A stretch of 64,000 nt of DNA from Gemmobacter serpentinus. Its GTDB lineage: Bacteria; Pseudomonadota; Alphaproteobacteria; Rhodobacterales; Rhodobacteraceae. Below the pieces are notes generated by a model that was given only the letters and a program-made list of their open reading frames with translations, did not search any database and had not been told where the DNA came from. This document shows, piece by piece, positions 35,414-44,194 of this stretch (its first letter is position 1; each line of letters starts with the position of its first letter). The DNA lies in assembly GCF_008973825.1 (NCBI RefSeq), contig NZ_WCHR01000012.1:124001-188000 (forward strand), read 5' to 3'. Both the position numbers and the translations under genes were made by a program.

Positions 35414-36192
35414 TGCTGTTCACACGCGCCTTCTGGCAACCGCATCGCATCATCATGGCGCTGATCGTGCTGGGGATCGTGATCTGGTCGGCTGCCACCC
35501 TGCGATGGGACTGGTTGCCGAAATATCTGCCGCAGGCGGTCCAGGGCATCTGGCGCACGATCTGGCTGATGCTGGCCTCACTGGTCCTGGGGATGATGCT
35601 GGCGATCCCGCTGGGGCTGGCGCAGGCGGTGGGGCCATGGTTTCTGGCATGGCCCGCGCGGGCCTTTTGCACGGTGATCCGGGGCACGCCTTTGCTGTTG
35701 CAGCTTTGGCTGTTGTATTACGGCCTTGGCTCACTGTTCCCGCAGATCCCGTGGATCCGGCAAAGCGACCTCTGGCCGATCCTGCGCCAAGCCTGGCCCT
35801 ATGGGTTGCTGGCGCTGACGCTCAGCTTCGCGGGCTATGAGGGCGAGGTGATGCGCGGTGCCTTCAAAAGCGTGCCGAAAGGTCAGCTGGAGGCCGCAAA
35901 GGCCATGGGGATGCCGCGTTTCACCATGCTGCGCCGGATCTGGCTGCCACAGGCGGTGCATCGGGTCTTGCCCACGCTGGGCGGCGAAACCGTGTTGCAG
36001 TTGAAGGCGACGCCCTTGGTGGCGACGATTACGGTGGTCGATATCTATGCCGTGGCCAGCCGGGTGCGGCAGGACACCTTCCTGACCTATGAGCCGCTTC
36101 TGCTGCTGGCGGTGGTCTATATGGCGATCACCGGCTTGATCGTGCTGCTGTTTCGGTGGTTCGAGGCACGGCTACCCAGCCGGGTGGCGTGA
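35410..36192 (+). CDS. Polar amino acid ABC transporter permease (HisM-like)
   Basis: A 260-residue partner permease. RGTPLLLQLWLLYYGLG and the EAA loop GAFKSVPKGQLEAAKAMGMPR mark the HisM subfamily. Two adjacent ATGs open the gene inside the overlap with the previous permease. It completes the importer operon; a hairpin-rich region follows. Confidence 0.92.
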   Translation: MMLFTRAFWQPHRIIMALIVLGIVIWSAATLRWDWLPKYLPQAVQGIWRTIWLMLASLVLGMMLAIPLGLAQAVGPWFLAWPARAFCTVIRGTPLLLQLWLLYYGLGSLFPQIPWIRQSDLWPILRQAWPYGLLALTLSFAGYEGEVMRGAFKSVPKGQLEAAKAMGMPRFTMLRRIWLPQAVHRVLPTLGGETVLQLKATPLVATITVVDIYAVASRVRQDTFLTYEPLLLLAVVYMAITGLIVLLFRWFEARLPSRVA

Positions 36193-36460
36193 AGGGGGGC
36201 ATCGGCCATCGCCGATGCCCTTCGCGCCATAGGCAACCTGACCGCCGGAGGCCCAAAGGCCGCCGGCCAGCGTCCGCCCTCCGGGTGGCGGGCGCTTTGC
36301 ACCCGCCAGGGCAGGGCACTGGCCTTTGTCATCGCGGTGGCTGAGGGTCTGGTGGGAACCTGACCGCGCGGGCGGGGAAACGCGGTGCGTTTCCGCTGCC
36401 CGCCCGATCCCTGTTGGCCCGACCCCGGCCCACCCGCAACCTACGTCACGCCCCAAAAAG
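36193..36460. other. Hairpin-rich intergenic region
   Basis: The 322-bp gap between the convergent hisM-like gene and pepF carries several perfect stems: GGGCATCGGC-CATC-GCCGATGCCC (36197-36220); GGCGGG/CCCGCC near 36290; and CGGGCGGG-GAAACGC / GCGTTTC-CCCGCCCG (36369-36406). It ends in a bidirectional terminator. No ORF with coding character was found. It could be stacked terminators or a structured RNA. Confidence 0.5.
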
Positions 36461-36495
36461 AAAAGACCCGCCGGAACGCCTCCGGCGGGTCTTTT
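36461..36495. terminator. Bidirectional intrinsic terminator
   Basis: AAAAGACCCGCCGG pairs perfectly with CCGGCGGGTCTTTT around a seven-base loop, 20 bp after the pepF stop. T-runs face both ways. Confidence 0.9.
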
Positions 36496-36514
36496 GCATG
36501 GCGCTTGGGGGCGA

Positions 36515-38341
36515 TCAGTCCTCCATCGCCTCCAGCTCGTCGATGAAGCCTGCGATCATGCTCAGGCCCTTGTCCCAGAAGGCCGGATCCGAGGCATCCA
36601 GCCCGAAGGGTGCCAGCAATTCCTTGTGGTGCTTGGACCCGCCTGCCTTCAGCAGATCGAAATATTTCTCCTCAAAGCCCGGCAGGCCCGAGGCATAGAC
36701 CGCATAAAGCGCATTCACCAACCCGTCGCCGAAAGCATAGGCATAGACGTAGAAGGGCGAATGCACGAAATGCGGGATATAGGCCCAAAAGGTCTCATAT
36801 CCTTCCATGAAATCAAAGGCATCGCCAAGGCTTTGCGCCTGCACGCTCATCCACAGCACGTTGATGTCATCAGGCGTCAGCTCGCCCTCGGCGCGGGCCG
36901 CGTGCAGCTTGCACTCGAAATCATAGAAGGCGATCTGGCGCACGACGGTGTTGATCATGTCCTCGACCTTGCCCGCCAGCAGGGTCTTGCGCTCGGCCTT
37001 GGTCTTGGCGCCATCCAGCAGCTTGCGGAAGGTCAGCATCTCGCCAAAGACGCTTGCGGTTTCGGCCAGCGTCAGCGGCGTGGAGGCGAGAAGTTCGCCC
37101 TGATCCGCCGCAAGGCGCTGGTGCACGCCATGCCCCAACTCATGCGCCAGCGTCATCACGTCACGCGGTTTGCCCAGATAGTTCAGCATCACATAGGGGT
37201 GCACCGTGGTCACCGTCGGATGCGCAAAGGCACCCGGTGCCTTGCCCGGCTTCACACCCGCATCGATCCAGCCCTTAGTGAAGAAGGGCTCCGCCAGATC
37301 GGCCAGCTTGGGCGAGAAGGCGGCATAGGCGTCAGAGACGGTCTTGCGGGCCTCGGACCAATCCACCAGCTTCGGCTGTTCGATCGGCAGCGGCGCGTTG
37401 CGGTCCCAGACTTGCAACCGCTCCAGCCCCAGCCACTTCGCCTTCAAGCGGTAATAGCGGTGGCTCAGCTTGGGATAGGCCGCAACCACCGCATTGCGCA
37501 GCGCCTCGACCACCTCGGGTTCGACATGGTTCGACAGATGCCGCCCATGCTGGGGCGAGGGCATCTTGCGCCAGCGGTCATGGATTTCCTTTTCCTTGGC
37601 CAGCGTGTTGTGGATGCGCGCGAACAGCTTGATATTCTTGTCAAACACCGCTGCCAGCGACCGGGCCGCCGCCTCGCGCCGGGTGCGGTCGGTGTCGGTC
37701 AGCAGGTTCAGCGTGGCCTCAAGGCTCAGCTCTTCCTCCTCACCGGCCACGGTGAACATGAGGCCCGCCATGGTCTCGTCGAACAGCTTGTTCCAGGCGG
37801 AAGCACCCACAACGCTTTCGTCATGCAGGAAGCGTTCCAACTCGTCCGACAGCTGGTGTGGGCGCATGGCGCGCATACGCTCAAACACCGGGCGATAGCG
37901 TGCCAGATCGGCATTTTCGGCCAGCAGCCCGTCCAGATGGGCATCGTCCAGCCGGTTGAATTCAAGGCTGAAGAAGACCAGCGGCGTGGTGTGGTTGGTC
38001 ACGCGGTCCTGCGCATCGGCCATGAACTTGGCGCGTTCGCTGTCCATGGTGTTCTGATAGTAGCGCAGGCCCGCGTAGGACATGATCCGCCCGGCGGTCA
38101 CGTCGATGGCCTCGTATTCCTGCACACAGGCCAGCAGGGCCGCCGCGTCAAGGCTGGCAAGCTTGCCCTCATAATTCGCGGCAAACCCTGCGCAGGCCTG
38201 TTCCAGCCAGGCCATGTCGCGCGCATATTCCGGCGCGTCTGGGGCGGGGTAGAGATCGGTCAGATCCCATTCCGGCAGATCACCCAAACCCCCGCCAGTG
38301 GCATGGGCATCAAACAGCGGGGTAGGCAGCGGCAGCGTCAT
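36515..38341 (-). CDS. pepF: Oligoendopeptidase F (M3B)
   Basis: A 608-residue cytoplasmic zinc peptidase cleaving short peptides. The zinc site is TLAHELGHGVHQRLA (HExxH) near residue 400, with the third ligand expected in TASVFGEMLTFRKLL. The N-terminal helical domain (WDLTDLYPAPDAPEY) and the C-terminal YAYAFGDGLVNALYAVYA are typical of PepF. The start at 38341 follows GAGGAT. It probably recycles peptides and is not functionally tied to the facing Anbu operon, though a proteolysis theme is shared. Confidence 0.94.
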   Translation of the reverse strand: MTLPLPTPLFDAHATGGGLGDLPEWDLTDLYPAPDAPEYARDMAWLEQACAGFAANYEGKLASLDAAALLACVQEYEAIDVTAGRIMSYAGLRYYQNTMDSERAKFMADAQDRVTNHTTPLVFFSLEFNRLDDAHLDGLLAENADLARYRPVFERMRAMRPHQLSDELERFLHDESVVGASAWNKLFDETMAGLMFTVAGEEEELSLEATLNLLTDTDRTRREAAARSLAAVFDKNIKLFARIHNTLAKEKEIHDRWRKMPSPQHGRHLSNHVEPEVVEALRNAVVAAYPKLSHRYYRLKAKWLGLERLQVWDRNAPLPIEQPKLVDWSEARKTVSDAYAAFSPKLADLAEPFFTKGWIDAGVKPGKAPGAFAHPTVTTVHPYVMLNYLGKPRDVMTLAHELGHGVHQRLAADQGELLASTPLTLAETASVFGEMLTFRKLLDGAKTKAERKTLLAGKVEDMINTVVRQIAFYDFECKLHAARAEGELTPDDINVLWMSVQAQSLGDAFDFMEGYETFWAYIPHFVHSPFYVYAYAFGDGLVNALYAVYASGLPGFEEKYFDLLKAGGSKHHKELLAPFGLDASDPAFWDKGLSMIAGFIDELEAMED

Positions 38342-38661
38342 GGGAAAATCCTCAAGATCCTTTGCCCTTCATCTAGGTTCTGGGCAGGGCGAAGCGCAAG
38401 CCTTGAGGCCCGGTGATTTTCCGGTGCGGCCCCGGACCGCCCGGCTTTCCCCAAGGGCAGTTTTTGCCGGATTCGGACAACTCGGCGGCGTTTTTCGGCG
38501 GTGCAGCGAAGAATTTGCTCAAATATTGTGCAAATGACCGGGTGCAAAGCAATTTCATTTCGCGATCTGCCCGGAAAATGCGCCGGGCGCTTTTCTCTCC
38601 CAAAGGCGGTTGCTTAACTGATCTCAATAAGAACCCAGAACAAGACCGGGGGGTGGTTCAG
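38342..38661. promoter_or_regulatory. Upstream region of the Anbu operon
   Basis: This 320-bp divergent gap shows no gene. It holds an AT-rich near-palindrome at 38514-38534, with TTTGC and GCAAA arms around an AAATATT centre, flanked by further GCAAAG and GCAATTT words. A regulator or sigma-54-like site is possible; no clear promoter was fixed. Confidence 0.35.
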
Positions 38662-40074
38662 GTGACCGACTATTTCAACGAGATGTATCAGAACGGCGCG
38701 GTGCGCCCGCCTTACGCCCGGCTGGAAGATTGGATGAGGACGATGCCGGCTGAGTTCCGGCAAATGAAGCAGGCCGAGGCCGAGGCGTTGTTTCGCCGCA
38801 TCGGCATTACCTTTGCCGTCTATGGCGAAGGCGGTGATCCGGATCGCCTGATCCCGTTCGATATGTTCCCGCGCGTCTTCACGGGGCAGGAATGGGCCAA
38901 GCTGGAACGCGGGATCAAGCAACGCGCCCGCGCCCTCAATGCCTTTCTGGTCGATGTCTATGGCCGGGGCGAGATCGTGAAGGCCGGCCGGATCCCCGCG
39001 CGGCTGGTCTACCAGAACGAGGCCTATGAAAAGGCCGTGGTGGGTTTCGTGCCACCCAAAGGGGTCTATTCCCATATCGTGGGCATCGACCTTGTTCGCA
39101 CCGGGCCTGAGGATTTCTTCGTGCTGGAGGACAATTGCCGCACGCCTTCCGGTGTCAGCTATATGCTGGAAAACCGCGAGATCATGATGCGGATGTTCCC
39201 CGACCTATTCCGCGAGAACCGTATCCAGCCGGTCGACAGCTATAGTGAAAGGCTGCGCCGCACGCTGGCTTCGGTCGCGCCCGCAAAATGCAAGGGCGAG
39301 CCGCGCATCGCCATCCTGACGCCGGGCCATTTCAACAGCGCCTATTATGAGCACAGCTTCCTCGCCGACCTGATGGGGGTCGAACTGGTCGAGGGGCAGG
39401 ATCTGTTTGTCGAGGGCGAATATGTCTATATGCGCACCACCGAAGGCCCCAAGCGTGTTGATGTGATCTATCGCCGGATCGATGATGCCTTTATCGACCC
39501 GCTTTGCTTCCGCCCGGACAGTATGCTGGGCGTGCCGGGATTGATGGATGTCTACCGCTCTGGCGGGGTCAGCATCTGTTCGGCACCGGGCGCGGGCGTG
39601 GCCGATGACAAGGCGGTCTATACCTTCGTGCCCGAAATGGTCCGTTTCTATCTGGGCGAGGAGCCGATCCTGAACAACGTGCCGACCTGGCAATGCAACA
39701 AGGCCGATGATCTGAAATACGTCCTCGACAAGCTGCCGGAATTGGTCGTCAAAGAGGTGCATGGATCGGGCGGCTACGGCATGTTGGTAGGTCCAAAGGC
39801 CTCCAAGGCCGAGATCGAGACCTTCCGCGCCAAGATCGAGGCCGATCCCGACAATTACATCGCCCAGCCGACGCTGGCGCTTTCCACCACACCGACCTTC
39901 GTGGCGGAAGGCATCGCCCCCCGCCATGTCGACCTGCGGCCCTATTGTCTTGTGGGCGAACAGATCGACCTTGTGCCGGGTGGCCTGACCCGCGTGGCGC
40001 TGACCGAAGGCAGCCTCGTGGTGAACTCGTCGCAGGGCGGAGGCGTCAAGGATACCTGGGTGTTGGCGGAGTAA
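38662..40074 (+). CDS. Circularly permuted ATP-grasp protein (COG2308)
   Basis: A 470-residue protein of the DUF404/DUF407 circularly permuted ATP-grasp type, predicted to ligate amino acids or peptides. Seen are DYFNEMYQNGAVRPPYARL at the start, RLIPFDMFPRVFTGQEW, FFVLEDNCRTPSGVSYMLENR (blocks), VHGSGGYGMLVGP and VDLRPYCLVGEQIDLVPGGLTRVAL (blocks). GTG at 38662 gives the family N-terminus; GTG at 38653 is an alternative. It is first in the operon with alpha-E, transglutaminase and Anbu genes, a set known to travel together, so it probably makes or tags a product handled by Anbu. Confidence 0.9.
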   Translation: MTDYFNEMYQNGAVRPPYARLEDWMRTMPAEFRQMKQAEAEALFRRIGITFAVYGEGGDPDRLIPFDMFPRVFTGQEWAKLERGIKQRARALNAFLVDVYGRGEIVKAGRIPARLVYQNEAYEKAVVGFVPPKGVYSHIVGIDLVRTGPEDFFVLEDNCRTPSGVSYMLENREIMMRMFPDLFRENRIQPVDSYSERLRRTLASVAPAKCKGEPRIAILTPGHFNSAYYEHSFLADLMGVELVEGQDLFVEGEYVYMRTTEGPKRVDVIYRRIDDAFIDPLCFRPDSMLGVPGLMDVYRSGGVSICSAPGAGVADDKAVYTFVPEMVRFYLGEEPILNNVPTWQCNKADDLKYVLDKLPELVVKEVHGSGGYGMLVGPKASKAEIETFRAKIEADPDNYIAQPTLALSTTPTFVAEGIAPRHVDLRPYCLVGEQIDLVPGGLTRVALTEGSLVVNSSQGGGVKDTWVLAE

Positions 40075-40079
40075 CGATC

Positions 40080-41030
40080 ATGCTGAGCAGAACCGCAGAC
40101 AACCTCTATTGGATCGCCCGCTATATGGAGCGCGCAGATATCGCCGCCAGACTGCTGGAGGTCGGATCGCGCATCACCTTGCTGCCCTCGGCGCATGGCT
40201 ATCGCAGCGAATGGGACAGCCTGTTGCAATCTTCGGGCACGGCCGATGGCTTTGCCCGCAAATATGGCGATCCGGTACAACGCAATCTGGAAAGCTGGCT
40301 GTTCTTTGACCGCGACAATCCGTCTTCGGTCGCAAGCTGCATCACGGCGGCACGCGAGAATGGCCGCATCGTGCGGACGGCGTTGACCAGTCAGGTCTGG
40401 GATGCGCTGAACACCGCCTTCCAGGAATTGCGCCAGCTGGAGCGCACCCCAAGGTCCGAGCTGGAGCTGAGCCGGTTGACCGATTGGGTCATGCGCCACG
40501 CCGCCATGGTGCGCGGTGCGATCGATGCCACGCTTCTGCGCGACGATGGCTATAACTTCCTCAACATCGGCTATTATCTGGAACGCGGCGACAACACCGC
40601 CCGGCTGATGGATGTGAAATATTATGTCCTGTTGCCCAGCCTCGATCTGGTCGGCTCTGGCATCGACAATTACCAATGGATCACGCTTTTGCGCGCCATG
40701 GGGGCGCAGCGCGCCTTCCACTGGGCCTATGGCGGCGAGGTCACGGCGGCCAAGATCGCCGATTTCCTGATCCTGAACCCGCAAAGCCCGCGCGCGATCA
40801 TCACTTGTGTGGCGGGTATGAACAACCATCTGGGGCGGCTGGCCAAGGCTTACGGGCGCAGCACGCGGGCGCAGGCCAAGGCGGCGGCGATGCTGGCAGA
40901 GCTGGAAACCACCAATGTCGAGGCGATCTTTGACGAAGGCTTGCACGAATTCCTGTCGCGTTTCATTGGCGAAAGTGCTGAACTCGGCACGTTGATCCAT
41001 GAAGGCTATCTGAGCGGGGATGTGCGCTGA
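40080..41030 (+). CDS. Alpha-E domain protein (COG2307, DUF403)
   Basis: A 316-residue, mostly helical protein. It opens MLSRTADNLYWIARYMERADIAARL (two blocks), the invariant family start, and later shows FLNIGYYLERGDNTARLMDVKYY and TLLRAMGAQRAF. Its function is unknown, but it always accompanies the ATP-grasp partner and probably forms a complex with it. Its start is five bases after the ATP-grasp stop, and its end overlaps the transglutaminase start as TGATG. Confidence 0.92.
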   Translation: MLSRTADNLYWIARYMERADIAARLLEVGSRITLLPSAHGYRSEWDSLLQSSGTADGFARKYGDPVQRNLESWLFFDRDNPSSVASCITAARENGRIVRTALTSQVWDALNTAFQELRQLERTPRSELELSRLTDWVMRHAAMVRGAIDATLLRDDGYNFLNIGYYLERGDNTARLMDVKYYVLLPSLDLVGSGIDNYQWITLLRAMGAQRAFHWAYGGEVTAAKIADFLILNPQSPRAIITCVAGMNNHLGRLAKAYGRSTRAQAKAAAMLAELETTNVEAIFDEGLHEFLSRFIGESAELGTLIHEGYLSGDVR

Positions 41031-41893
41031 TGCGGCTGAGCGTCGATCATGTGACCAAATACAGCTATGACCAGCCGGTGCGCGGCGTGGTGCAAAGCCA
41101 TCGCCTGACCCCCTCGGCCTTTGAGGGGCAGACGGTGCTGGACTGGCAGATCGAGGTGAGCGATGGCACGCCCGGCGGGCAGTTCCGCGATGGGGCGGGG
41201 GACCGTATCCAAAGCTGGTCAGTGCAGGGCCCGGTGACCGAGATCACCGTGCGTGTGCGCGGCACGGTGGAAACCGTCGATCTGGCCGGGATGCTGAAAG
41301 GCCATCGCGAGACTGTGAAGCCCGAGGTCTATCTGCGCGAAACCAAGGCAACATGGGCCGATCCCGGTCTGGTCGCCCTGGCGGCGGCGGTAGAGGGGGC
41401 CGCAAACCCGCTCGATGCGGCGCATCGCCTGTCAGGGGCGGTGGCCGATGCCATCACCTATTCACCCGGCGTGACCGAGGCGCAGACCACCGCAGCCGAG
41501 GCCTTGGCGCAGGGCGCGGGGGTCTGTCAGGATCACGCCCATGCCCTGATCGCGGTGGCACGCCATTGCGACATCCCGGCGCGTTATGTCTCGGGCTATC
41601 TTTGCGCCGATGCGGAAGGCGCGCCGCATGAGGCGGCCCATGCCTGGGCCGAACTGTTCGTGCCCGGACTGGGCTGGATCGGCTTTGATCCGGCGAACAG
41701 ATGTTGCCCGGATGCGCGCTATATCCGGCTTGGGTCCGGGCTTGACGCGCAGGATGCCGCCCCCATTCGCGGCATTGCGCGCGGCCCGGGGGCGGAAACC
41801 ATGCTGGTCACCGTGTCTGTGGCACCCGGGCAAAGCCGGTCATCGGGGGAGGGCCCGTCATCGGGGCAAAGTCAGTCGCAGACCCAGCAATAG
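41030..41893 (+). CDS. Transglutaminase-like protease family protein
   Basis: A 287-residue cytoplasmic protein with the papain-like transglutaminase core. The catalytic Cys is in GAGVCQDHAHALIAVAR, His in PHEAAHAWAELFVPG, and Asp in WIGFDPANRCC. The N-terminal half (DHVTKYSYDQPVRGVVQSHRL) is the usual bacterial transglutaminase N domain. In this operon it could cleave or form isopeptide bonds on the ATP-grasp product. The C-terminal 25 residues are Ser/Gly/Gln-rich and lack a domain. Confidence 0.92.
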   Translation: MRLSVDHVTKYSYDQPVRGVVQSHRLTPSAFEGQTVLDWQIEVSDGTPGGQFRDGAGDRIQSWSVQGPVTEITVRVRGTVETVDLAGMLKGHRETVKPEVYLRETKATWADPGLVALAAAVEGAANPLDAAHRLSGAVADAITYSPGVTEAQTTAAEALAQGAGVCQDHAHALIAVARHCDIPARYVSGYLCADAEGAPHEAAHAWAELFVPGLGWIGFDPANRCCPDARYIRLGSGLDAQDAAPIRGIARGPGAETMLVTVSVAPGQSRSSGEGPSSGQSQSQTQQ

Positions 41894-41933
41894 TGCGCCC
41901 CTTTTGCGCAGCTGCCCATTGCGCAGGCATCAG

Positions 41934-41959
41934 CTGGACAATAGGGTTGCCTTATCCAG
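41934..41959. promoter_or_regulatory. Inverted repeat upstream of Anbu
   Basis: CTGGACAA and TTATCCAG (one mismatch) flank ten bases, ending 18 bp before the Anbu start. It may be an operator or internal promoter element that lets Anbu be expressed apart from the upstream genes. Confidence 0.35.
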
Positions 41960-41977
41960 CCCGTTACGGAAACGAAC

Positions 41978-42703
41978 ATGACCTATTGTGTGGGCCTTCT
42001 TCTGAATGAAGGCATGGTTCTTCTGTCCGACACCCGCACCAATGCGGGGCTCGACAACATCTCCACCTATCGCAAGATGTTCACCTTTGAAGAACCGGGC
42101 GAAAGGGTCATCGCCATTCTGACGGCGGGCAGCCTGAGCGTGACGCAAACCACCATTGCCCGCTTGCGCGAGGCGATGGACGATCCCGACAGCGATGGCG
42201 AAACCTCGATCATGAAAGCGCCGACCATGCTGAAGGTGGCGCAGATCGTCGGCAATATGCTGGCCGGTGTCCGGGTCGAGATCGGCGAGAAACTGAGCGT
42301 GATGAAGCAAAGCGCCTCGGCCTCCATGATCGTGGCGGGGCAGCGGCGGGGCGGCGCGATGCGGCTGTTCCTGATCTACCCGGAAGGAAATTTCATCGAG
42401 GCGACCGAAGACACGCCCTTTCTGCAGATCGGCGAGCACAAATACGGCAAGCCGATCCTGGACCGTGTGGTGCGCCCCGAGACCAGCCTTGCCGATGCGC
42501 AAAAGGCCGTGCTTCTTAGCATGGATTCCACGCTGCGTTCCAACCTTTCGGTGGGGATGCCGCTGGATCTGGTGGTGATCGAGGCCGAGGCCTGCCAAGT
42601 CAGCCAGCGCCGCCGGATCGAGGCGGGTGATCCGCAATTCCGCGCCATGAGCGAGGCCTGGTCGGCCGCCTTGCGCGACGGCTTTACCCAGATCGCGATC
42701 TGA
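41978..42703 (+). CDS. Anbu, ancestral proteasome beta-type subunit (COG3484)
   Basis: A 241-residue Ntn-hydrolase fold protein. After Met removal the N-terminal Thr of MTYCVGLLLNEGMVLLSDTRTN would be the nucleophile; the conserved Lys lies in NISTYRKMFTFEE. YGKPILDRVVRPETSL and DSTLRSNLSVGMPLDLVV (C-terminal half) match Anbu. Family members assemble into open helical rings; their substrate is unknown. It is the last gene of the ATP-grasp/alpha-E/transglutaminase set, with an 84-bp gap that may hold an extra promoter. It is convergent with the RTX gene. Confidence 0.93.
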   Translation: MTYCVGLLLNEGMVLLSDTRTNAGLDNISTYRKMFTFEEPGERVIAILTAGSLSVTQTTIARLREAMDDPDSDGETSIMKAPTMLKVAQIVGNMLAGVRVEIGEKLSVMKQSASASMIVAGQRRGGAMRLFLIYPEGNFIEATEDTPFLQIGEHKYGKPILDRVVRPETSLADAQKAVLLSMDSTLRSNLSVGMPLDLVVIEAEACQVSQRRRIEAGDPQFRAMSEAWSAALRDGFTQIAI

Positions 42704-42728
42704 CGCCGGGGCGCATTACCGGGCCCCG

Positions 42729-44087
42729 TTACAGGATAAACATCCCGGCCTTCATGACATGCAGGCCCGACAGTTCGATCGTCATTTCGATCTGGGCATC
42801 GCGGTCGGTATTCAGCCGCAGGATGGTGCGGTCATTGGCGGTGCCGGGATTGTCGATCTGATACCAGCCGATCTTGCCGGGGCCGACCGCGCTATTGGCA
42901 GTCCCCATGCGCGCGATCAGGCCGAAGGCGTTGTTGTTGCCTCCGGCGATTGCGTCGATGGTTCGCAGGTCGATCCGGTCAATCGAGCTGAAATCGGTGA
43001 TGATATCACGGGTCGCAGCGGTGGTTCCGCTTTCGCGCGGCGTGTTGAAGTCGAATACATCCGCGCCGGCACCGCCCGTGAGGATATCGCGCCCGTCGCC
43101 CCCGGTCAGCCGATCCTTGTCTTTTCCCCCTTGCAGCGTGTCGGCCCCGGCCCCGCCAAACAGCAAATCCCGGCCGCCATCGCCCTGCAACAGATTGGCC
43201 GTGCGGTCGCCCTCCAGCCGGTCACCGAAGCGAGAGCCGCGCAGGTTCTCGATCGCGACGAAGAAATCATAGCCCGCACCCAGGGCCTTGCCGGTCTTGA
43301 GCGAGGCCTGAACGGACCCTGCCGCAGCAAACGAGGCGGTGTCGATGCCGTCACCGCCATTGAAGATGTTGGAGCCACCATTGCCGGTCAGCACATTGTT
43401 CAGCCGGTTGCCGCGCAGATTGAGGTCGGCATGACCGACGAGGGTCAGGTTTTCGACACCTGTCGCGTCAAGCAGGCTGTAGGAAATCCGCGTATGAATG
43501 GTGTCGGTCCCTTCATTCACGGATTCGATCACCTGATCTTCGGCGCTGTCCACATAATAGTGGTCATCACCCTTGCCGCCATACATCTGGTCCGCGCCGG
43601 TGCCGCCATCCAGCGTGTCGTGACCATCATTGCCGGTCAGCGTGTCATTGCCCGCCATGCCGGTAAGGTAGTCGTTGGCTGTGCTGGCCGTGATGCTGTC
43701 ATGGCCCGCCAGAACGACGCTGGCAAAGGCCAGCGGTGTGAGGGTGCGGTAATCGGCCTGACTGACCGAAATGCCCGAAAGCTGCCATTCGGAGGAATGA
43801 TAGGTTTCGGGCACAGTGGAATAGTCATGCCACCAGTCCTGTTGCACGATACTCGTGACCGTGGCCGTCACAAGCGAGGTGGTGAAGTCGCTTATATTTG
43901 TCTCGAAGGTGAAGGTCCCGCCGAATGCGATGGCATTCCCGTCATCCATCGAGCCGTATTCCAGCATGATGCTGCTGGACGACCATGTGGCCATCCGTTC
44001 CGGGTCTTCCATGAGCGTCGGGAGGAGGGGCACGAACAGGCCGTTCTGCATGTTCAGCAAACGCCCATAGACCGTCAGGGATGCCAT
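42729..44087 (-). CDS. RTX-type calcium-binding secreted protein
   Basis: A 452-residue protein without an N-terminal signal peptide. The middle has nonapeptide repeats GGxGxDxLxx (for example NDTLTGNDGHDTLDGGTGAD, GNGGSNIFNGGDGID and GGAGADTLQGGKDKDRLTGG), which fold as calcium-binding beta-rolls. The C-terminal about 100 residues (FDFNTPRESGTTAATRDIITDF, blocks) resemble a type I secretion tail. The N-terminal 120 residues are unassigned, so the biological effect is unknown. The start at 44087 follows GGAGG at five bases. No transporter genes for it are in the window. Confidence 0.88.
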   Translation of the reverse strand: MASLTVYGRLLNMQNGLFVPLLPTLMEDPERMATWSSSSIMLEYGSMDDGNAIAFGGTFTFETNISDFTTSLVTATVTSIVQQDWWHDYSTVPETYHSSEWQLSGISVSQADYRTLTPLAFASVVLAGHDSITASTANDYLTGMAGNDTLTGNDGHDTLDGGTGADQMYGGKGDDHYYVDSAEDQVIESVNEGTDTIHTRISYSLLDATGVENLTLVGHADLNLRGNRLNNVLTGNGGSNIFNGGDGIDTASFAAAGSVQASLKTGKALGAGYDFFVAIENLRGSRFGDRLEGDRTANLLQGDGGRDLLFGGAGADTLQGGKDKDRLTGGDGRDILTGGAGADVFDFNTPRESGTTAATRDIITDFSSIDRIDLRTIDAIAGGNNNAFGLIARMGTANSAVGPGKIGWYQIDNPGTANDRTILRLNTDRDAQIEMTIELSGLHVMKAGMFIL

Positions 44088-44194
44088 ATCGTCCTCCAGG
44101 TAATGCGGATTGAAATGACCAGATGTTTTGTCTGCGCCAGGCGGATGTCAAATGAATATTGATCCCTCGACCGGGCCGGTCCGCGCAATGTCGC

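Noticed and set aside
42729-44087. Repeats in the RTX gene as tandem DNA repeats
   Set aside because: They are degenerate at DNA level and explained by calcium-binding nonapeptides.
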